DNA of 52,244 bases from an uncultured Clostridium sp. (lineage in GTDB: Bacteria; Bacillota; Clostridia; Christensenellales; Borkfalkiaceae): assembly GCA_900555925.1 (NCBI GenBank), contig USMU01000004.1, positions 1 to 52,244 on the forward strand, read 5' to 3'. Position numbers and translations under genes: made by a program. Below are positions 32,091-40,903 of this stretch, piece by piece. Under the pieces are notes generated by a model. It was not told the DNA's origin. It ran no database searches and saw nothing but the letters and a program-made list of their open reading frames with translations. Each line of letters starts with the position of its first letter. The first letter of the stretch is position 1.

Positions 32091-32633
32091 ATGCTATCAT
32101 TTGAAGGCTGTTTTCTATGTTATTTGATATTTTTTGTTGTGTTTTTCGGAAATCCCTTTCACTATTAATTGCATATTCCCCTATCGTTTTCAGACTTTCC
32201 GGCAAATCTATTTCGCTCATATCACAACTGCTGAAGGCTCTTTCCCCGATTTCTTCCAGTCCCTCGGAAAACTCTGCCTTAAATAATCCGCATTCGTAGA
32301 AAGCCATTTCCCCGATCGTCTTTACACTTGAAGGAATAGCCACGCTCATCAAATCTTCGTTTCCGCGAAAAGCACTTGCTTTGATTCCCGTAACCGGCTC
32401 GTCGAGGTAAGTCGAAGGAATCACCACCTCGGAAACCTCTGCGGCCCCCATTCCCGATACCCAGTACCCCTCTTCTCCGTCCGGAGCGGGAATATATCTG
32501 AGCCCTTCCGTAGGTTTCAGTCCCGCCGTCGCGTCACCGTTTTCCTTATCGCCGCAAGCGGTCAAAGCCAATCCGGCAGCGGCGATAGCCGCACAGCAAA
32601 CGGACAAAAAAAGATTTTCCCCGATTTTTTCAT
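32089..32633 (-). pseudogene. BspA-like lipoprotein with a frameshift at a T7 run
   Basis: A strong promoter and AAAGGAG site lead to the ATG at 32633, which reads MKKSGKIFF and then leaves frame. The downstream frame gives VCCAAIAAAGLALTACGDK, a lipobox, then a short LRR_5 region (VVIPSTYLDEPVTGIKASAF, LMSVAIPSSVKTIGEMAF, LEEIGERAF, LPESLKTIGEYA). One extra T in the seven-T run (32606-32612 on the plus strand as A7) would join them into a normal lipoprotein of about 181 residues. The gene may be broken, phase-variable, corrected by polymerase slippage, or carry a sequencing error. The in-frame upstream extension has no ribosome site. Confidence 0.75.
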
Positions 32634-32674
32634 AATTTCTCCTTTGTTGCCTTTGGTTATCCTGCAACGGAGGT

Positions 32675-32703
32675 ATTATATCATATCGGGGAAAGTCTGT
32701 CAA
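32675..32703 (-). promoter_or_regulatory. Strong promoter of the frameshifted lipoprotein
   Basis: TTGACA (32703-32698), a 17-nt spacer and TATAAT (32680-32675): a full consensus match on the minus strand. Confidence 0.8.
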
Positions 32704-32787
32704 TATGCCGATAAAAAATTTATTGTTGTCGATTGAAAATGTTTTAGTCAGCCGCAAAACTTTACGCCAAAATATCGCGATTTTTAT

Positions 32788-32988
32788 TCAAATATCCAAT
32801 TCAGGCGGAACGTCGATTTCGTCGGAGACATATTTTCCGTTCTTTTTCCGCTGCCGAACGCACTCGGAAAGGAGGTATTCGATTTGCCCGTTCACGGATC
32901 GGAAATCGTCCTCCGCCCAAGCCGCGATAGCCGCATACAGTTTCGGAGACAGGCGAAGCGGCACCTGTTTTTTCTGATTATCGTTCAT
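32788..32988 (-). CDS. Arc-like ribbon-helix-helix protein
   Basis: The 66-residue protein has the ribbon [19 protein letters not shown] followed by helices [19 protein letters not shown], the Arc/MetJ fold, which binds DNA as a dimer. An acidic tail ends the protein. The start lies 1 nt after the stop of the SPFH gene, so it is co-expressed with it. Similar small Arc-like proteins commonly follow SPFH genes in Clostridia; the functional reason is unknown, and autoregulation of the pair is a simple possibility. Confidence 0.75.
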   Translation of the reverse strand: MNDNQKKQVPLRLSPKLYAAIAAWAEDDFRSVNGQIEYLLSECVRQRKKNGKYVSDEIDVPPELDI

Positions 32989-32989
32989 C

Positions 32990-34000
32990 TCAGTATAAAC
33001 TTCCCGAATTTACGACGGGCTGAGCGTCGTGATTGCCGCAAAGAACGACGAGGAGATTAGAGACCATAGCGGCTTTGCGTTCTTCGTCGAGTTCGACGAC
33101 GCTGTTTTGACTGAGCCGTTCGAGAGCCATTTCCACCATTCCCACTGCGCCGTCGACAATCATTTTGCGCGCGTCGATAATGGCGGAAGCCTGCTGGCGC
33201 TGTAACATGACGGCGGCGATTTCGGGCGCATAAGCGAGGTAAGTAATTCTGGCCTCTATGACTTCCAATCCGGCCTCTTCGACGCGTTTTTGAATTTCGT
33301 CCTTAATTCTCGAAGCGACGACCTCGCTGGAACCTCTGAGGCTTCCCTCGTCCGCGATTCCGTCGCCCGTCGTATCGACGTTGGGAGCCACGTCGTAGGG
33401 ATAAATGCGGACGATATTTCTCAAAGCGCTGTCGCACTGCAAGGAAAGATACTCCTTGTAGTTATCCACATTGAATACGGCCTTTGCGGTATCCACGACC
33501 TTCCACATGACCGCGATTCCGATTTCCACGGGATTGCCGAGACAGTCGTTTATCTTCTGCCGATTGTTGTTGAGCGTCATGATTTTCAGGGAAATCTTAT
33601 TGTTGTTCATGGAAATGCCGGCGTTTGCGGCCGCCTTTACGGCCTCCCCCGCCCCGCTGTTGACGTCGCCGCTCTGATTGAGCTTCGTCTTTGCCGCGGG
33701 ATTGACCGACGAACAGAAGGGATTGACGAAATAGAACCCCTCCCCTTTGAGCGTTCCGACGTATTTACCGAACAGAGTCAGAACCAAAGCCTCCTGCGGT
33801 TTGAGGATTTTGAGTCCCATTGCGGGAACCCAGCCAATCATGACGACGACGAACGATGCGATAAACAGAACCGGATTTCCGTCCCCCTCCATCATTGCCG
33901 CTCCAAAAATCATACCGACAATCGCCAGCGCATATATCGCGATAATGACAATCAGCGCCGCCATGCCGTGTTTCTTGTTTTTCAATATAATTTCTTCCAT
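32990..34000 (-). CDS. SPFH/Band 7 membrane scaffold protein
   Basis: The 336-residue protein has two N-terminal hydrophobic helices (about 13-34 and 42-62), then an SPFH domain (about 68-290: [112 protein letters not shown]). SPFH proteins oligomerise into membrane microdomain scaffolds and often support proteases or secretion. It heads a two-gene unit with the ribbon-helix-helix protein, from its own strong promoter. Confidence 0.9.
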   Translation of the reverse strand: MEEIILKNKKHGMAALIVIIAIYALAIVGMIFGAAMMEGDGNPVLFIASFVVVMIGWVPAMGLKILKPQEALVLTLFGKYVGTLKGEGFYFVNPFCSSVNPAAKTKLNQSGDVNSGAGEAVKAAANAGISMNNNKISLKIMTLNNNRQKINDCLGNPVEIGIAVMWKVVDTAKAVFNVDNYKEYLSLQCDSALRNIVRIYPYDVAPNVDTTGDGIADEGSLRGSSEVVASRIKDEIQKRVEEAGLEVIEARITYLAYAPEIAAVMLQRQQASAIIDARKMIVDGAVGMVEMALERLSQNSVVELDEERKAAMVSNLLVVLCGNHDAQPVVNSGSLY

Positions 34001-34031
34001 AAAATCCCTCAGATATTATTTTGATATTAAA

Positions 34032-34060
34032 ATTATATCACAATACATTTTACTTGTCAA
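34032..34060 (-). promoter_or_regulatory. Promoter of the SPFH unit
   Basis: TTGACA (34060-34055), a 17-nt spacer and TATAAT (34037-34032). Confidence 0.8.
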
Positions 34061-34066
34061 TCGATT

Positions 34067-34110
34067 TAAGGGGGGACGTTTTCTCGTTTTTGAGAAAACG
34101 TCCCCCCTTA
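34067..34110. repeat. 19-bp perfect inverted repeat (REP-like hairpin)
   Basis: The arms run 34067-34085 and 34092-34110 with a 6-nt loop; each holds GGGGGGACGTTTTCTC or its complement. No U tract follows on either strand. The form resembles REP/RAYT-type palindromes with a G-rich foot. It lies directly upstream of the SPFH promoter. Confidence 0.65.
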
Positions 34111-34202
34111 GGGATTAGCGAAAGATTTTTATAATTTCTTTACCATGGCTTTTGCCATATTTCCGCGTATCCTTTACCCGATATTTTTTATTTTCACGAC
34201 AT

Positions 34203-35684
34203 TTATTTTTGTGCGGAAATAATCTCCCACGCTTCGAGGATTTCCGCATCCTCGGAATAATTTTCGGAAACGACGTGAGCGCCGTCCTCGGGGAGCACGC
34301 CGCGGTCGTGGATACAATTTCCGGACAACGGCCAAAGGATGCGGGCGGTGGTGAGCTTAATGGCATCGGGGCGTCCGAAGATAGAGGAAGGGACGGTAGT
34401 CTGCATAATGCCCTTGCCGTATGTTTTAGCGATTCCGTTTCTTTCGGAGAGGAAAATATCGGAATAGGAAACGGCGCCGTAGTCGACCATGCAGCCGATG
34501 AGACATTCGGACGCGGAGGCGGTGCCGCTGTCGGCGAGGACGTAAATGCAGCTTTCGTCGGAAAAATAGTCATAGTAATAATTTCCGGAGGCTTCAAAGA
34601 CTTCTTTTTTGCCCTTTTTGGTATAATCGGCGACGGCGACGGCGGGATTTTTGTCAGTCGAAGTCTTGCAGAAATAGCTTGCGATATTGCAGAGGATATT
34701 CAGGTATCCGCCGCCGTTCGCGCGGAGATCGAGGATAAGATTTTGCTTCCCCTCTTTTTTGAAAATATTCATAGCGGAAGCAAATTGGTAGTATGCCTGA
34801 CCGTTGAACTGCGTAAGGCGGATATAAGCGGTCTCCTCGTCGAGAGGGAGGAAATTCTGACTTTCCGTAAGGATGTCGGCATCATCGCCCGTGAAGATAT
34901 ACGCGGAGTCATCGGAGCGATAAAAGACATAATTTTCGATAAACGCTTCCTTTGAGACCTCTTTGAAAAGGATTTCCTCCCCGTCTTTGAGTTTGAGGAC
35001 GAATTTTTCCCCCGTTTTTCTCTCGGAAAGGAATGCGGAAAGTTCGTCATACGAATTTGCGTCCCGTACCTCCTCCTTCGTAAGTCCGAAACCGAGGACG
35101 CACATTCCGGCACGGATTCCGGCGGCTTCCGCTGGAGAATTTCCCGATACGCGGATAATCAGGAGCGGTTGATTTTCCTCGGAGACGGAGGAAGAGAAAG
35201 TCACTCCGAGTCCGCTCCACATTCCCGTTGCCTCGTCGAGCATTTCAGCATATTCGTCCGCGGTGAGATAAGCGGAATAAGGATCGAGCAATCCGTTTAC
35301 GGCATCGAAGATCGCGTCGTAAAATTCATTGTCGGAAATATCCTCGTAATAATCGCTCTGAATTTTGTCCTTCGCCCAAATCAACGAGCGCATTTCGGAA
35401 TCGAGACTCCCCCTGTACGCGTAATAGCCGCCGAGAAATCCCGCGCCCGCAATCGCGAGAGCGCCGATACAGCATGCCGCTATTTTCCAGCCGTTCGTCT
35501 TTTTTCGTTTTGCGTTTTTTTCGGAGCCGACTTCTCCCGGAATGTTTCCCCTCTGTTCATAGACCTCGGGCGGAACCCGCGTTTCCCGTCCCGCCTGCCC
35601 GTCGTTTTTTTCCTCCCTTCCGAAGTCGAAGACGTAATCGTCGCCCTCTGTTTTTTTATCGTTCTTGTTTTCGTCGTTGTTCAT
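34203..35684 (-). CDS. CtpA-type S41 carboxy-terminal processing protease
   Basis: The start is the ATG at 35684 (MNNDENKNDKKTE) after AAAGGAGC, giving 493 residues. A long charged cytoplasmic N-terminus (about 1-68) precedes one transmembrane helix (IAACCIGALAIAGAGFLGGYYAY). A CtpA N-terminal region, a PDZ domain (about 150-240; GLGVTFSS, SPAEAAGIRAGMCVLGF) and an S41 catalytic domain follow, with the Ser in DSGTASASE and the Lys in TYGKGIMQ. It is a membrane-bound extracytoplasmic serine protease for C-terminal trimming or regulated proteolysis. It is transcribed alone between the PucR-like gene and the long inverted repeat. Confidence 0.88.
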   Translation of the reverse strand: MNNDENKNDKKTEGDDYVFDFGREEKNDGQAGRETRVPPEVYEQRGNIPGEVGSEKNAKRKKTNGWKIAACCIGALAIAGAGFLGGYYAYRGSLDSEMRSLIWAKDKIQSDYYEDISDNEFYDAIFDAVNGLLDPYSAYLTADEYAEMLDEATGMWSGLGVTFSSSVSEENQPLLIIRVSGNSPAEAAGIRAGMCVLGFGLTKEEVRDANSYDELSAFLSERKTGEKFVLKLKDGEEILFKEVSKEAFIENYVFYRSDDSAYIFTGDDADILTESQNFLPLDEETAYIRLTQFNGQAYYQFASAMNIFKKEGKQNLILDLRANGGGYLNILCNIASYFCKTSTDKNPAVAVADYTKKGKKEVFEASGNYYYDYFSDESCIYVLADSGTASASECLIGCMVDYGAVSYSDIFLSERNGIAKTYGKGIMQTTVPSSIFGRPDAIKLTTARILWPLSGNCIHDRGVLPEDGAHVVSENYSEDAEILEAWEIISAQK

Positions 35685-35822
35685 AATGCTTTGCTCCTTT
35701 CTGTCATCGTCGTTTTTATCGTTATTTATCGTTTGCCATTGCCGTAACGGCTTTATATTCATTTTCTCGTCGCCGCGGTTCCGACAAATTTACGCTTTTA
35801 CGCTTCTATGCTCTGTCTTTTA

Positions 35823-36839
35823 TCACCGTTCCAACAGTTTATATAATACGGTAAGGACGCGGAAGGAAACGGCGTCGGGAAACTGCCGGATATTCAGTCC
35901 GGTCGCTTTTTCTATTTTATCCAATCTGTATAAAAGAGTATTCCTATGCATGAACAAATTTCGGGAAGTCTCGCTGACGTTGAGGCTGTTTCTGAGGAAT
36001 TCTTCGGCGGTGTTGACCATTTCCTCGTCCTCAAAAATTTCCTCCGCGCCTTCGTCGGTGAGTTCGCTCAGATATTCCGCGAGTTTGCTTTCCGGAACGT
36101 CCTCCAACATTTTTACCAGCATGTATTCCTTATAGGAATGAACGTTCCCCTTGCTGGAAAACACGCCCGCGTATCGAAGCGCGCCCGCCGCCTGAGAATA
36201 GGAGAGCGAAATATCCTTCAAGCCCTTGACGACGGAGCCGACGCCGACGACGACGTCGATACCGAGCTCTTCCTTTAAGGACTGAGCGAGGAAATCCGCA
36301 TAATCGGCGGGGGAGGAATATTCGCTTTCCTCTTCGCCGAGATATTTGACGAGCACGCACTCGTCGGAACCCGTTTTGACGACGGTATCGAGACTGTTTC
36401 CGCCGTACTGAGCGGCGAGGGAAACGACCTCGTCCAAAAACTTGGGGACGCGAATGGCGAGGGCGAAGCAAGCGGCTTTGCCGACGGAAAATTTTGTCAT
36501 ATATTTATACACGCCCGCGGAGGAACATTCTCCGAGCAGAATGCGCCGAAGGTACTCCGTTTTCGAGAGATCGGCTTCCTTGTCGGAGAAGCTCTCGATA
36601 TAAGGGGGCAAAAGTAGGGCGTAATTATTTTGCGTTTCCCCCACGCCTTTGAGAGCGCCGACATATCCGATATTTTTATAAAGGAAGCGGAAAAACGTAT
36701 AATTTCCGTCATCCGTAATACCGTCGAAGGGCTTTTCGCAGACGGGCCCGCCGTGCGCGCGGGCGTTTTCCCTGTAAAAGGAAACTTCAAGTCCCAAACG
36801 CTCCTGAATTTCCCCGAAAATCTTTTCCAGCTCAGTCAT
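35823..36839 (-). CDS. PucR/CdaR-type helix-turn-helix regulator
   Basis: The 338-residue protein ends in a PucR C-terminal helix-turn-helix (about 280-335; TAEEFLRNSLNVSETSRNLFMHRNTLLYRLDKIEKATGLNIR, a textbook match read in pieces). A GGDEF-related central region (VVVGVGSVVKGLKDISLSYSQAAGALRYA) precedes it, as in CdaR. It has a consensus promoter and is divergent from the membrane-protein gene at 37146, which it may control. The inducer is unknown. Confidence 0.82.
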   Translation of the reverse strand: MTELEKIFGEIQERLGLEVSFYRENARAHGGPVCEKPFDGITDDGNYTFFRFLYKNIGYVGALKGVGETQNNYALLLPPYIESFSDKEADLSKTEYLRRILLGECSSAGVYKYMTKFSVGKAACFALAIRVPKFLDEVVSLAAQYGGNSLDTVVKTGSDECVLVKYLGEEESEYSSPADYADFLAQSLKEELGIDVVVGVGSVVKGLKDISLSYSQAAGALRYAGVFSSKGNVHSYKEYMLVKMLEDVPESKLAEYLSELTDEGAEEIFEDEEMVNTAEEFLRNSLNVSETSRNLFMHRNTLLYRLDKIEKATGLNIRQFPDAVSFRVLTVLYKLLER

Positions 36840-36883
36840 GCCATTCTCCTTTCCGCGTAAAGGGAAAAAATTGTCTTTGTTCT

Positions 36884-36912
36884 ATTATATCCCAAACGCG
36901 AAAAAATTTCAA
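36884..36912 (-). promoter_or_regulatory. Promoter of the PucR-type gene
   Basis: TTGAAA (36912-36907), a 17-nt spacer and TATAAT (36889-36884) on the minus strand. Confidence 0.7.
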
Positions 36913-37011
36913 GGAATTTTTCGGGGAACGGAAATTCTTTCCTTATTTTGCGCACTTTTAATTTATTACAGCCAAAACGGAAAAATTTACAAAAAAATTA
37001 TTTTTTTAGTA

Positions 37012-37040
37012 TTGACATATCGAATAGAAAGTGATATAAT
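37012..37040 (+). promoter_or_regulatory. Promoter of the plus-strand membrane protein
   Basis: TTGACA (37012-37017), a 17-nt spacer and TATAAT (37035-37040): full consensus, about 100 nt before the ATG. The 306-bp gap 36840-37145 also holds the divergent PucR promoter. Confidence 0.8.
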
Positions 37041-37145
37041 AAAGTAAATTGAAAAGTTATCGTTTTCTACTCTGTTTTCCGCTTTATGGAAGTTAAGGAA
37101 AAAAACTATAAAAAAACGAAAAAATAAACTTTCAGGAGATATTTT

Positions 37146-38816
37146 ATGAGCAATACCAGCACCAATTATGCCGAGCTCAACGTGACCAACGACGACATGA
37201 AAGAAGTGCTCGCCGAAGGGACGTCGGCTCCCGCAGCGGCCGAAGCCGCGCCCAAAAAGCAAAAGAATATCGGCTATCGTATTCTCGCGCTGATTTTGAC
37301 GATCGCGCCGATCGTCTGCCTGTGCTTATTGCCCGTCAAACTGCTGGTCAGCACGTCCGCGGGCTACGCTTTCTATGGCAAAGAGACGATTCTCGACGCA
37401 TTCCTCGCGCTGTTCAAGAAAGACGGCCTTGCAGAATTTTATGCGGAAGTAGCCAAGACGATTTCCGGAGCGGCTGCGTCCGGCTTTGATTCGTATACTC
37501 TGAAAGGAATCCCCGTGCTGGCCGGAACCGGCGCGCTGGGCAAAGCGATGAGTCTCGTGATGTATGCCCTTCCCATAGCGGCGATTCTCGCGATTGTATT
37601 TATGGTTATCGCGCTCTGCTCGGGCAAAGCGGCTCCCGCGATGGCGAGAGCGATCCTGTTCGTCTATTTCTGGGCATTCGGCGCGTATGCGGTTGCGATT
37701 ACGGCCGTATCCCTTTACAGCGCTTCTCTCGACAGAACGTTCGACATCGCGATGATTGCGATTGCCGCCGTCTGCTTTGTCATCTATCTGATTCTCTCCT
37801 TTATCAAGGCGGGCAAGCACACTTGGATGACGTTGCTTCTGTTTATTTTGACGGTCGGCTTTGCAGGCGTCACCGTATACGGAATCGTCAACTGCGCGGA
37901 CGGTATCAAGGAATTGATGGGTTCTGCGGAAGACAGCATCATTTCCGGCGTAACGGAAGGTCAGTTCTATAAATACGCACTCGTCGCACTCTGCGGTTTC
38001 CTCGGCCTTGCGGCTGCGGTCTCCTCCATTCGCCTTTCCACCAAGAAGGGTTATACGTTCGATCTCGTTCGCTATATTATCCACCTTCTCCTTGCGGGAC
38101 TGTTCATTTATGTAGCGTTTACCGTAACGGCCTTTGAAAAAGCATATTTGTACGCCTTTATCGCCGCGGCGATCGCACTTGTGCAAATCGTACTCGTGAT
38201 AGCGGTCATCTGTGCCCGCAAGAAAGCAAAGAAGGCTGCCGCTGCGCCCGCAGTTGTCGAAGAGACGGCGAAAGTCGAAGAGACCGCCCCTGTTTCGGAA
38301 ACGACGGAAGAAACGACCGCGACGGCCGAATCGACTCAGACAGAGCCCGCACCGGCAGAAAGCGAAACCGGTGTCTATGCGGAAGCTGTCCGTTATGAAG
38401 GCCCCACGGCGACGGAAGAGACGACTTTGGAAGCAGAGGAAGTCGAAGCTCCCGTACAGGAAGAAACGACTACCGTCACGGAAGAAACCGCGACTCAGCA
38501 GGCTCCTGTTTATAACTATAACTTTACGACGCCCGCGGCGGAACAACCGGGTGCAGGCGCTACGGCGGATTATGATTTCTATAACAGCAGGAGCTTCGAT
38601 CCGTTTATCGCTTCGCTCAACAGCGCGGAAAGAGAACAGTTCACGGAAATCTTTATTCTCAAATATAAAGGCGACACAAAGAATCTGCCCGACTATCAGG
38701 TCGGCGGAGACAATACGGAATTCTTCCGCAAAGTGTTCATTTATCTCGGTCAGTACAGAGACAGAATCCCCGATTCTCTGCTGTCCAAGATGTATCAGTT
38801 CGCGATCAGAAAATAA
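37146..38816 (+). CDS. Polytopic membrane protein with acidic Thr/Glu/Ala tail
   Basis: The 556-residue protein has a soluble N-terminus (about 1-42), then about eight transmembrane helices (45-355) with a large gap after the first. A disordered region (about 358-480) is built almost wholly of Glu, Thr, Ala and Pro. A compact C-terminal domain of about 70 residues follows: SFDPFIASLNSAEREQF, FILKYKGDTKNLPDYQVGG, FFRKVFIYLGQYRDRIP. The tail resembles an intracellular tether or docking arm. No enzymatic motif was recognised. AGGAGAT lies seven nt before the ATG. It is the only plus-strand gene in the window and has its own promoter and terminator. Confidence 0.8.
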   Translation: MSNTSTNYAELNVTNDDMKEVLAEGTSAPAAAEAAPKKQKNIGYRILALILTIAPIVCLCLLPVKLLVSTSAGYAFYGKETILDAFLALFKKDGLAEFYAEVAKTISGAAASGFDSYTLKGIPVLAGTGALGKAMSLVMYALPIAAILAIVFMVIALCSGKAAPAMARAILFVYFWAFGAYAVAITAVSLYSASLDRTFDIAMIAIAAVCFVIYLILSFIKAGKHTWMTLLLFILTVGFAGVTVYGIVNCADGIKELMGSAEDSIISGVTEGQFYKYALVALCGFLGLAAAVSSIRLSTKKGYTFDLVRYIIHLLLAGLFIYVAFTVTAFEKAYLYAFIAAAIALVQIVLVIAVICARKKAKKAAAAPAVVEETAKVEETAPVSETTEETTATAESTQTEPAPAESETGVYAEAVRYEGPTATEETTLEAEEVEAPVQEETTTVTEETATQQAPVYNYNFTTPAAEQPGAGATADYDFYNSRSFDPFIASLNSAEREQFTEIFILKYKGDTKNLPDYQVGGDNTEFFRKVFIYLGQYRDRIPDSLLSKMYQFAIRK

Positions 38817-38830
38817 TTTCCCTGAAAGTG

Positions 38831-38866
38831 ACAGCCCGACCTTTTTCAAGGTCGGGCTGTTTTATT
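38831..38866 (+). terminator. Intrinsic terminator of the plus-strand gene
   Basis: A perfect 13-bp stem (ACAGCCCGACCTT, 38831-38843, with 38848-38860) and a TTTC loop are followed by TTTATT. Confidence 0.9.
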
Positions 38867-38895
38867 AACATTTTTTGAGGCCTTTCATCTGTTTT

Positions 38896-39651
38896 TCAAT
38901 CAAACATATTCTTTCCTCTGCGTCTTAAAAACATTTCCAAAAAGCGAATGTCCTCCAAATCGTCAAAATTCTTTTCTTGAATAGCGCCGTCCTTTATCTC
39001 GTATATAGCCGCATCGGGAATCAGAAGCAAAACGGGCGAATGAGTAGCGATGACGAATTGACAGTTTTCCTTTGCCCGTTCGCGGATAAGGAAGCCGAGA
39101 CGGTATTGGTTTTCATAGGAAAGCGCGCCTTCGGGTTCGTCGAGGAAATAGAGTCCTCCTTCCCGCACGCGGCTCTTAAAGAATTCTATGAAGCCTTCCC
39201 CGTGAGAACATTCCGTCAGCTCCCGCCCGTACATATTTTCGATTTCCGCCAACGTCCTGAAATGCGGCATAGCGGCAAATCCCGCCGCCACGCCCTTAAA
39301 TTCCCGCTTTGCCCGTTCTATCTCCTCTTTCGCTTCCCGCGCCGTTTTCTTTTGCCACAGCGTATAGCTCATGAATTCTTCCGCCGAAAAGCGAAAAACC
39401 TGCTTAGGGAATTGCGTTTTGGAAATCTGTATTTTGTTCAGCAGCGCCTTGGGGAATTTTTCCCTCCCCTCTCCGATAAACGGCCAGCCGTATTTTTGAG
39501 CAATCAGCTCAATCAGAGTCGTCTTTCCCGCTCCGTTTCCTCCGCAGAACAGGGAAACCGCGCTCGTCACTCTGAGTTCTTCCGCGTTTCGTACGCAGGA
39601 AAATGGATAATTTTCCTCTTCCTTCGGAAATCGTACACTGTCGAGAAACAT
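38896..39651 (-). CDS. AAA-type ATP-binding protein (SMC/RecF-like)
   Basis: The start is the ATG at 39651 after AAAGGAGG, giving 251 residues. Walker A is FCGGNGAGKTTL (about 36-47), Walker B is GGLYFLDEPEGALS and the switch ends in VIATHSPVLL. The central region (about 95-150) is helical and charged. This is the AAA_21 family, a small SMC/ABC-like ATPase without membrane segments. Such genes occur alone in many Clostridia and also in defence systems, but here no partner nuclease is adjacent. The function is unknown. Confidence 0.8.
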   Translation of the reverse strand: MFLDSVRFPKEEENYPFSCVRNAEELRVTSAVSLFCGGNGAGKTTLIELIAQKYGWPFIGEGREKFPKALLNKIQISKTQFPKQVFRFSAEEFMSYTLWQKKTAREAKEEIERAKREFKGVAAGFAAMPHFRTLAEIENMYGRELTECSHGEGFIEFFKSRVREGGLYFLDEPEGALSYENQYRLGFLIRERAKENCQFVIATHSPVLLLIPDAAIYEIKDGAIQEKNFDDLEDIRFLEMFLRRRGKNMFD

Positions 39652-39759
39652 ATTTCCTCCTTTTGTCAATCGCGCTTATCTCTTCTGTTCGCCTATATTC
39701 TTTGGAATCCGTACTCCCGCCCCTGTTTTCGGTTGGAAGTTTTCCCCCTCCGTTTCCGT

Positions 39760-40422
39760 TTATGCCCACTGAAAATTATCTTTTCCCGCGCCCGCTTCAA
39801 AGTGATATTTTACGATTCCGAGATTTATCTTTGCATAAGGTCCCCAAGCGCTTACTCGTACCTTGTTCCCTTCTGTTTCCAAGCGAAACTTCTGCGAATT
39901 GAGGGCGGTAGGCGCGAGCAGAGCCGCCTCCGTCCCGTTCCGAAACCAATCGGGCGCGGACGAAAGCGCAGGAGCAATCTCCTCCGCCGCACGATTTTTA
40001 TGCGGAACGCCCTGCGCAGCGCCGTAGCCGAGAGCGAGAACGCACAGCAGCTTCTCACCTTTTTCTATTCTGCAATTTCTTTTGCAGGCGCTCTTTTTGA
40101 AGGTCATGGCAACCCAGCAGGTATTCAGACCCAGTGCCTGCGCCTTCAAGGCGAGATGTTCTCCGAAATATCCCGCCTTTTCTTCGTCCGACTTCTTTCC
40201 GACCAAAGCGATATAATTCTTAACGCCGCGGAAATTCCCATAGTGCGCCATAAAGCCTTCAAAAGCGCTTGCCTCGTCGGTGATCACCTGAATACGCAGC
40301 CCGCTTTTCAGATTGCAGTTTTCCGCTTCCTGTTTCAAAATCCTGACAATATCTTCGGGAATCGGCCTGTCGGAATAGCTTCTCACGGAATGTCTTGCCT
40401 TCATCGCTTCTGAAATATCCAT
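39760..40422 (-). CDS. Nitroreductase-family protein
   Basis: The start is the ATG at 40422 (MDISEAMKARHSVRSYSDRPI) after AAGGAG, giving 220 residues. The N-terminal RHSVRSYSDRPI is the FMN-phosphate-binding start of the nitroreductase fold; FGEHLALKAQALGLNTCWVAM and the late VCVLALGYG-like LCVLALGYGAAQ are its other hallmarks. It is an FMN-dependent NAD(P)H oxidoreductase of the small-molecule-reducing type with a longer C-terminal half, as in the TM1586-type group. Its partner substrate is unknown. It lies downstream of the anti-sigma gene's terminator. Confidence 0.82.
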   Translation of the reverse strand: MDISEAMKARHSVRSYSDRPIPEDIVRILKQEAENCNLKSGLRIQVITDEASAFEGFMAHYGNFRGVKNYIALVGKKSDEEKAGYFGEHLALKAQALGLNTCWVAMTFKKSACKRNCRIEKGEKLLCVLALGYGAAQGVPHKNRAAEEIAPALSSAPDWFRNGTEAALLAPTALNSQKFRLETEGNKVRVSAWGPYAKINLGIVKYHFEAGAGKDNFQWA

Positions 40423-40462
40423 ACTTTTTCTCCTTAAAATACTTTTTGTAATAATATTTGTA

Positions 40463-40491
40463 AAAACAACGTCCTCCGAACGGAGGACGTT
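40463..40491 (-). terminator. Intrinsic terminator of the sigma module
   Basis: An 11-bp stem, AACGTCCTCCG (40468-40478) with 40481-40491, is followed on the minus strand by GTTTTTA. It overlaps the stop codon of the anti-sigma gene. Confidence 0.75.
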
Positions 40492-40877
40492 TAATCGTCG
40501 TCCGGCAGAGACGCTCTGCCGGAAATTTTGATCAGTACTTTTATGCCCCCGTCCTCCGTATAGGAGCGCTCGGTACATACGCTGTCCACGATGAACAGTC
40601 CGCGGCCGCTTTCGGCATATACGCCCGAACAACAGCTTTCTTCCGGCGGGCAAAACCGCACGGTCGAACGCACTTTCAATTCGATAAAATTCCCGCGGAT
40701 TTCGCCTTCCAGAAAAGCCGTTCCGTCAGAGTGCTGCAAGACGTTGCTGACGAGCTCGCTGACCACCAATTTGCTGTCGAATACGCTGTCCTCAGGCACG
40801 TCGCGTTCTTCGAGAAAGTCGCAGAGCTGTTTCATCGCCGCTCTCAGCGCCTCAAAATTTTTTACTTCCACGAACAT
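40491..40877 (-). CDS. RsbW/SpoIIAB-like anti-sigma factor kinase
   Basis: The 128-residue HATPase_c protein has an intact N box, SELVSNVLQHS (Asn45), and a G1/G2-like ESGRGLFIVDSV (90-100), so it should bind ATP. In partner switching, such a protein holds the sigma factor and phosphorylates the STAS antagonist. It is the last gene of a four-gene unit, 26 nt after the sigma gene. A Cys-rich loop (RFCPPEESCCSG) before the G box is unusual and might sense redox state or metal. Confidence 0.85.
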   Translation of the reverse strand: MFVEVKNFEALRAAMKQLCDFLEERDVPEDSVFDSKLVVSELVSNVLQHSDGTAFLEGEIRGNFIELKVRSTVRFCPPEESCCSGVYAESGRGLFIVDSVCTERSYTEDGGIKVLIKISGRASLPDDD

Positions 40878-40903
40878 ATCTCTGCCTCCGAAGTTTCCGT
40901 TTT

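Noticed and set aside
32634..32757. Upstream in-frame extension of the BspA-like lipoprotein (MRLTKTF...)
   Set aside because: It runs across the promoter and lacks a ribosome site; the ATG at 32633 with AAAGGAG is the real start, although it is frameshifted.
38977..40413. 478-codon open frame on the plus strand
   Set aside because: It is antisense to the ATPase and nitroreductase genes, has no ribosome site, and lacks any family motifs; the minus-strand genes have clear motifs.
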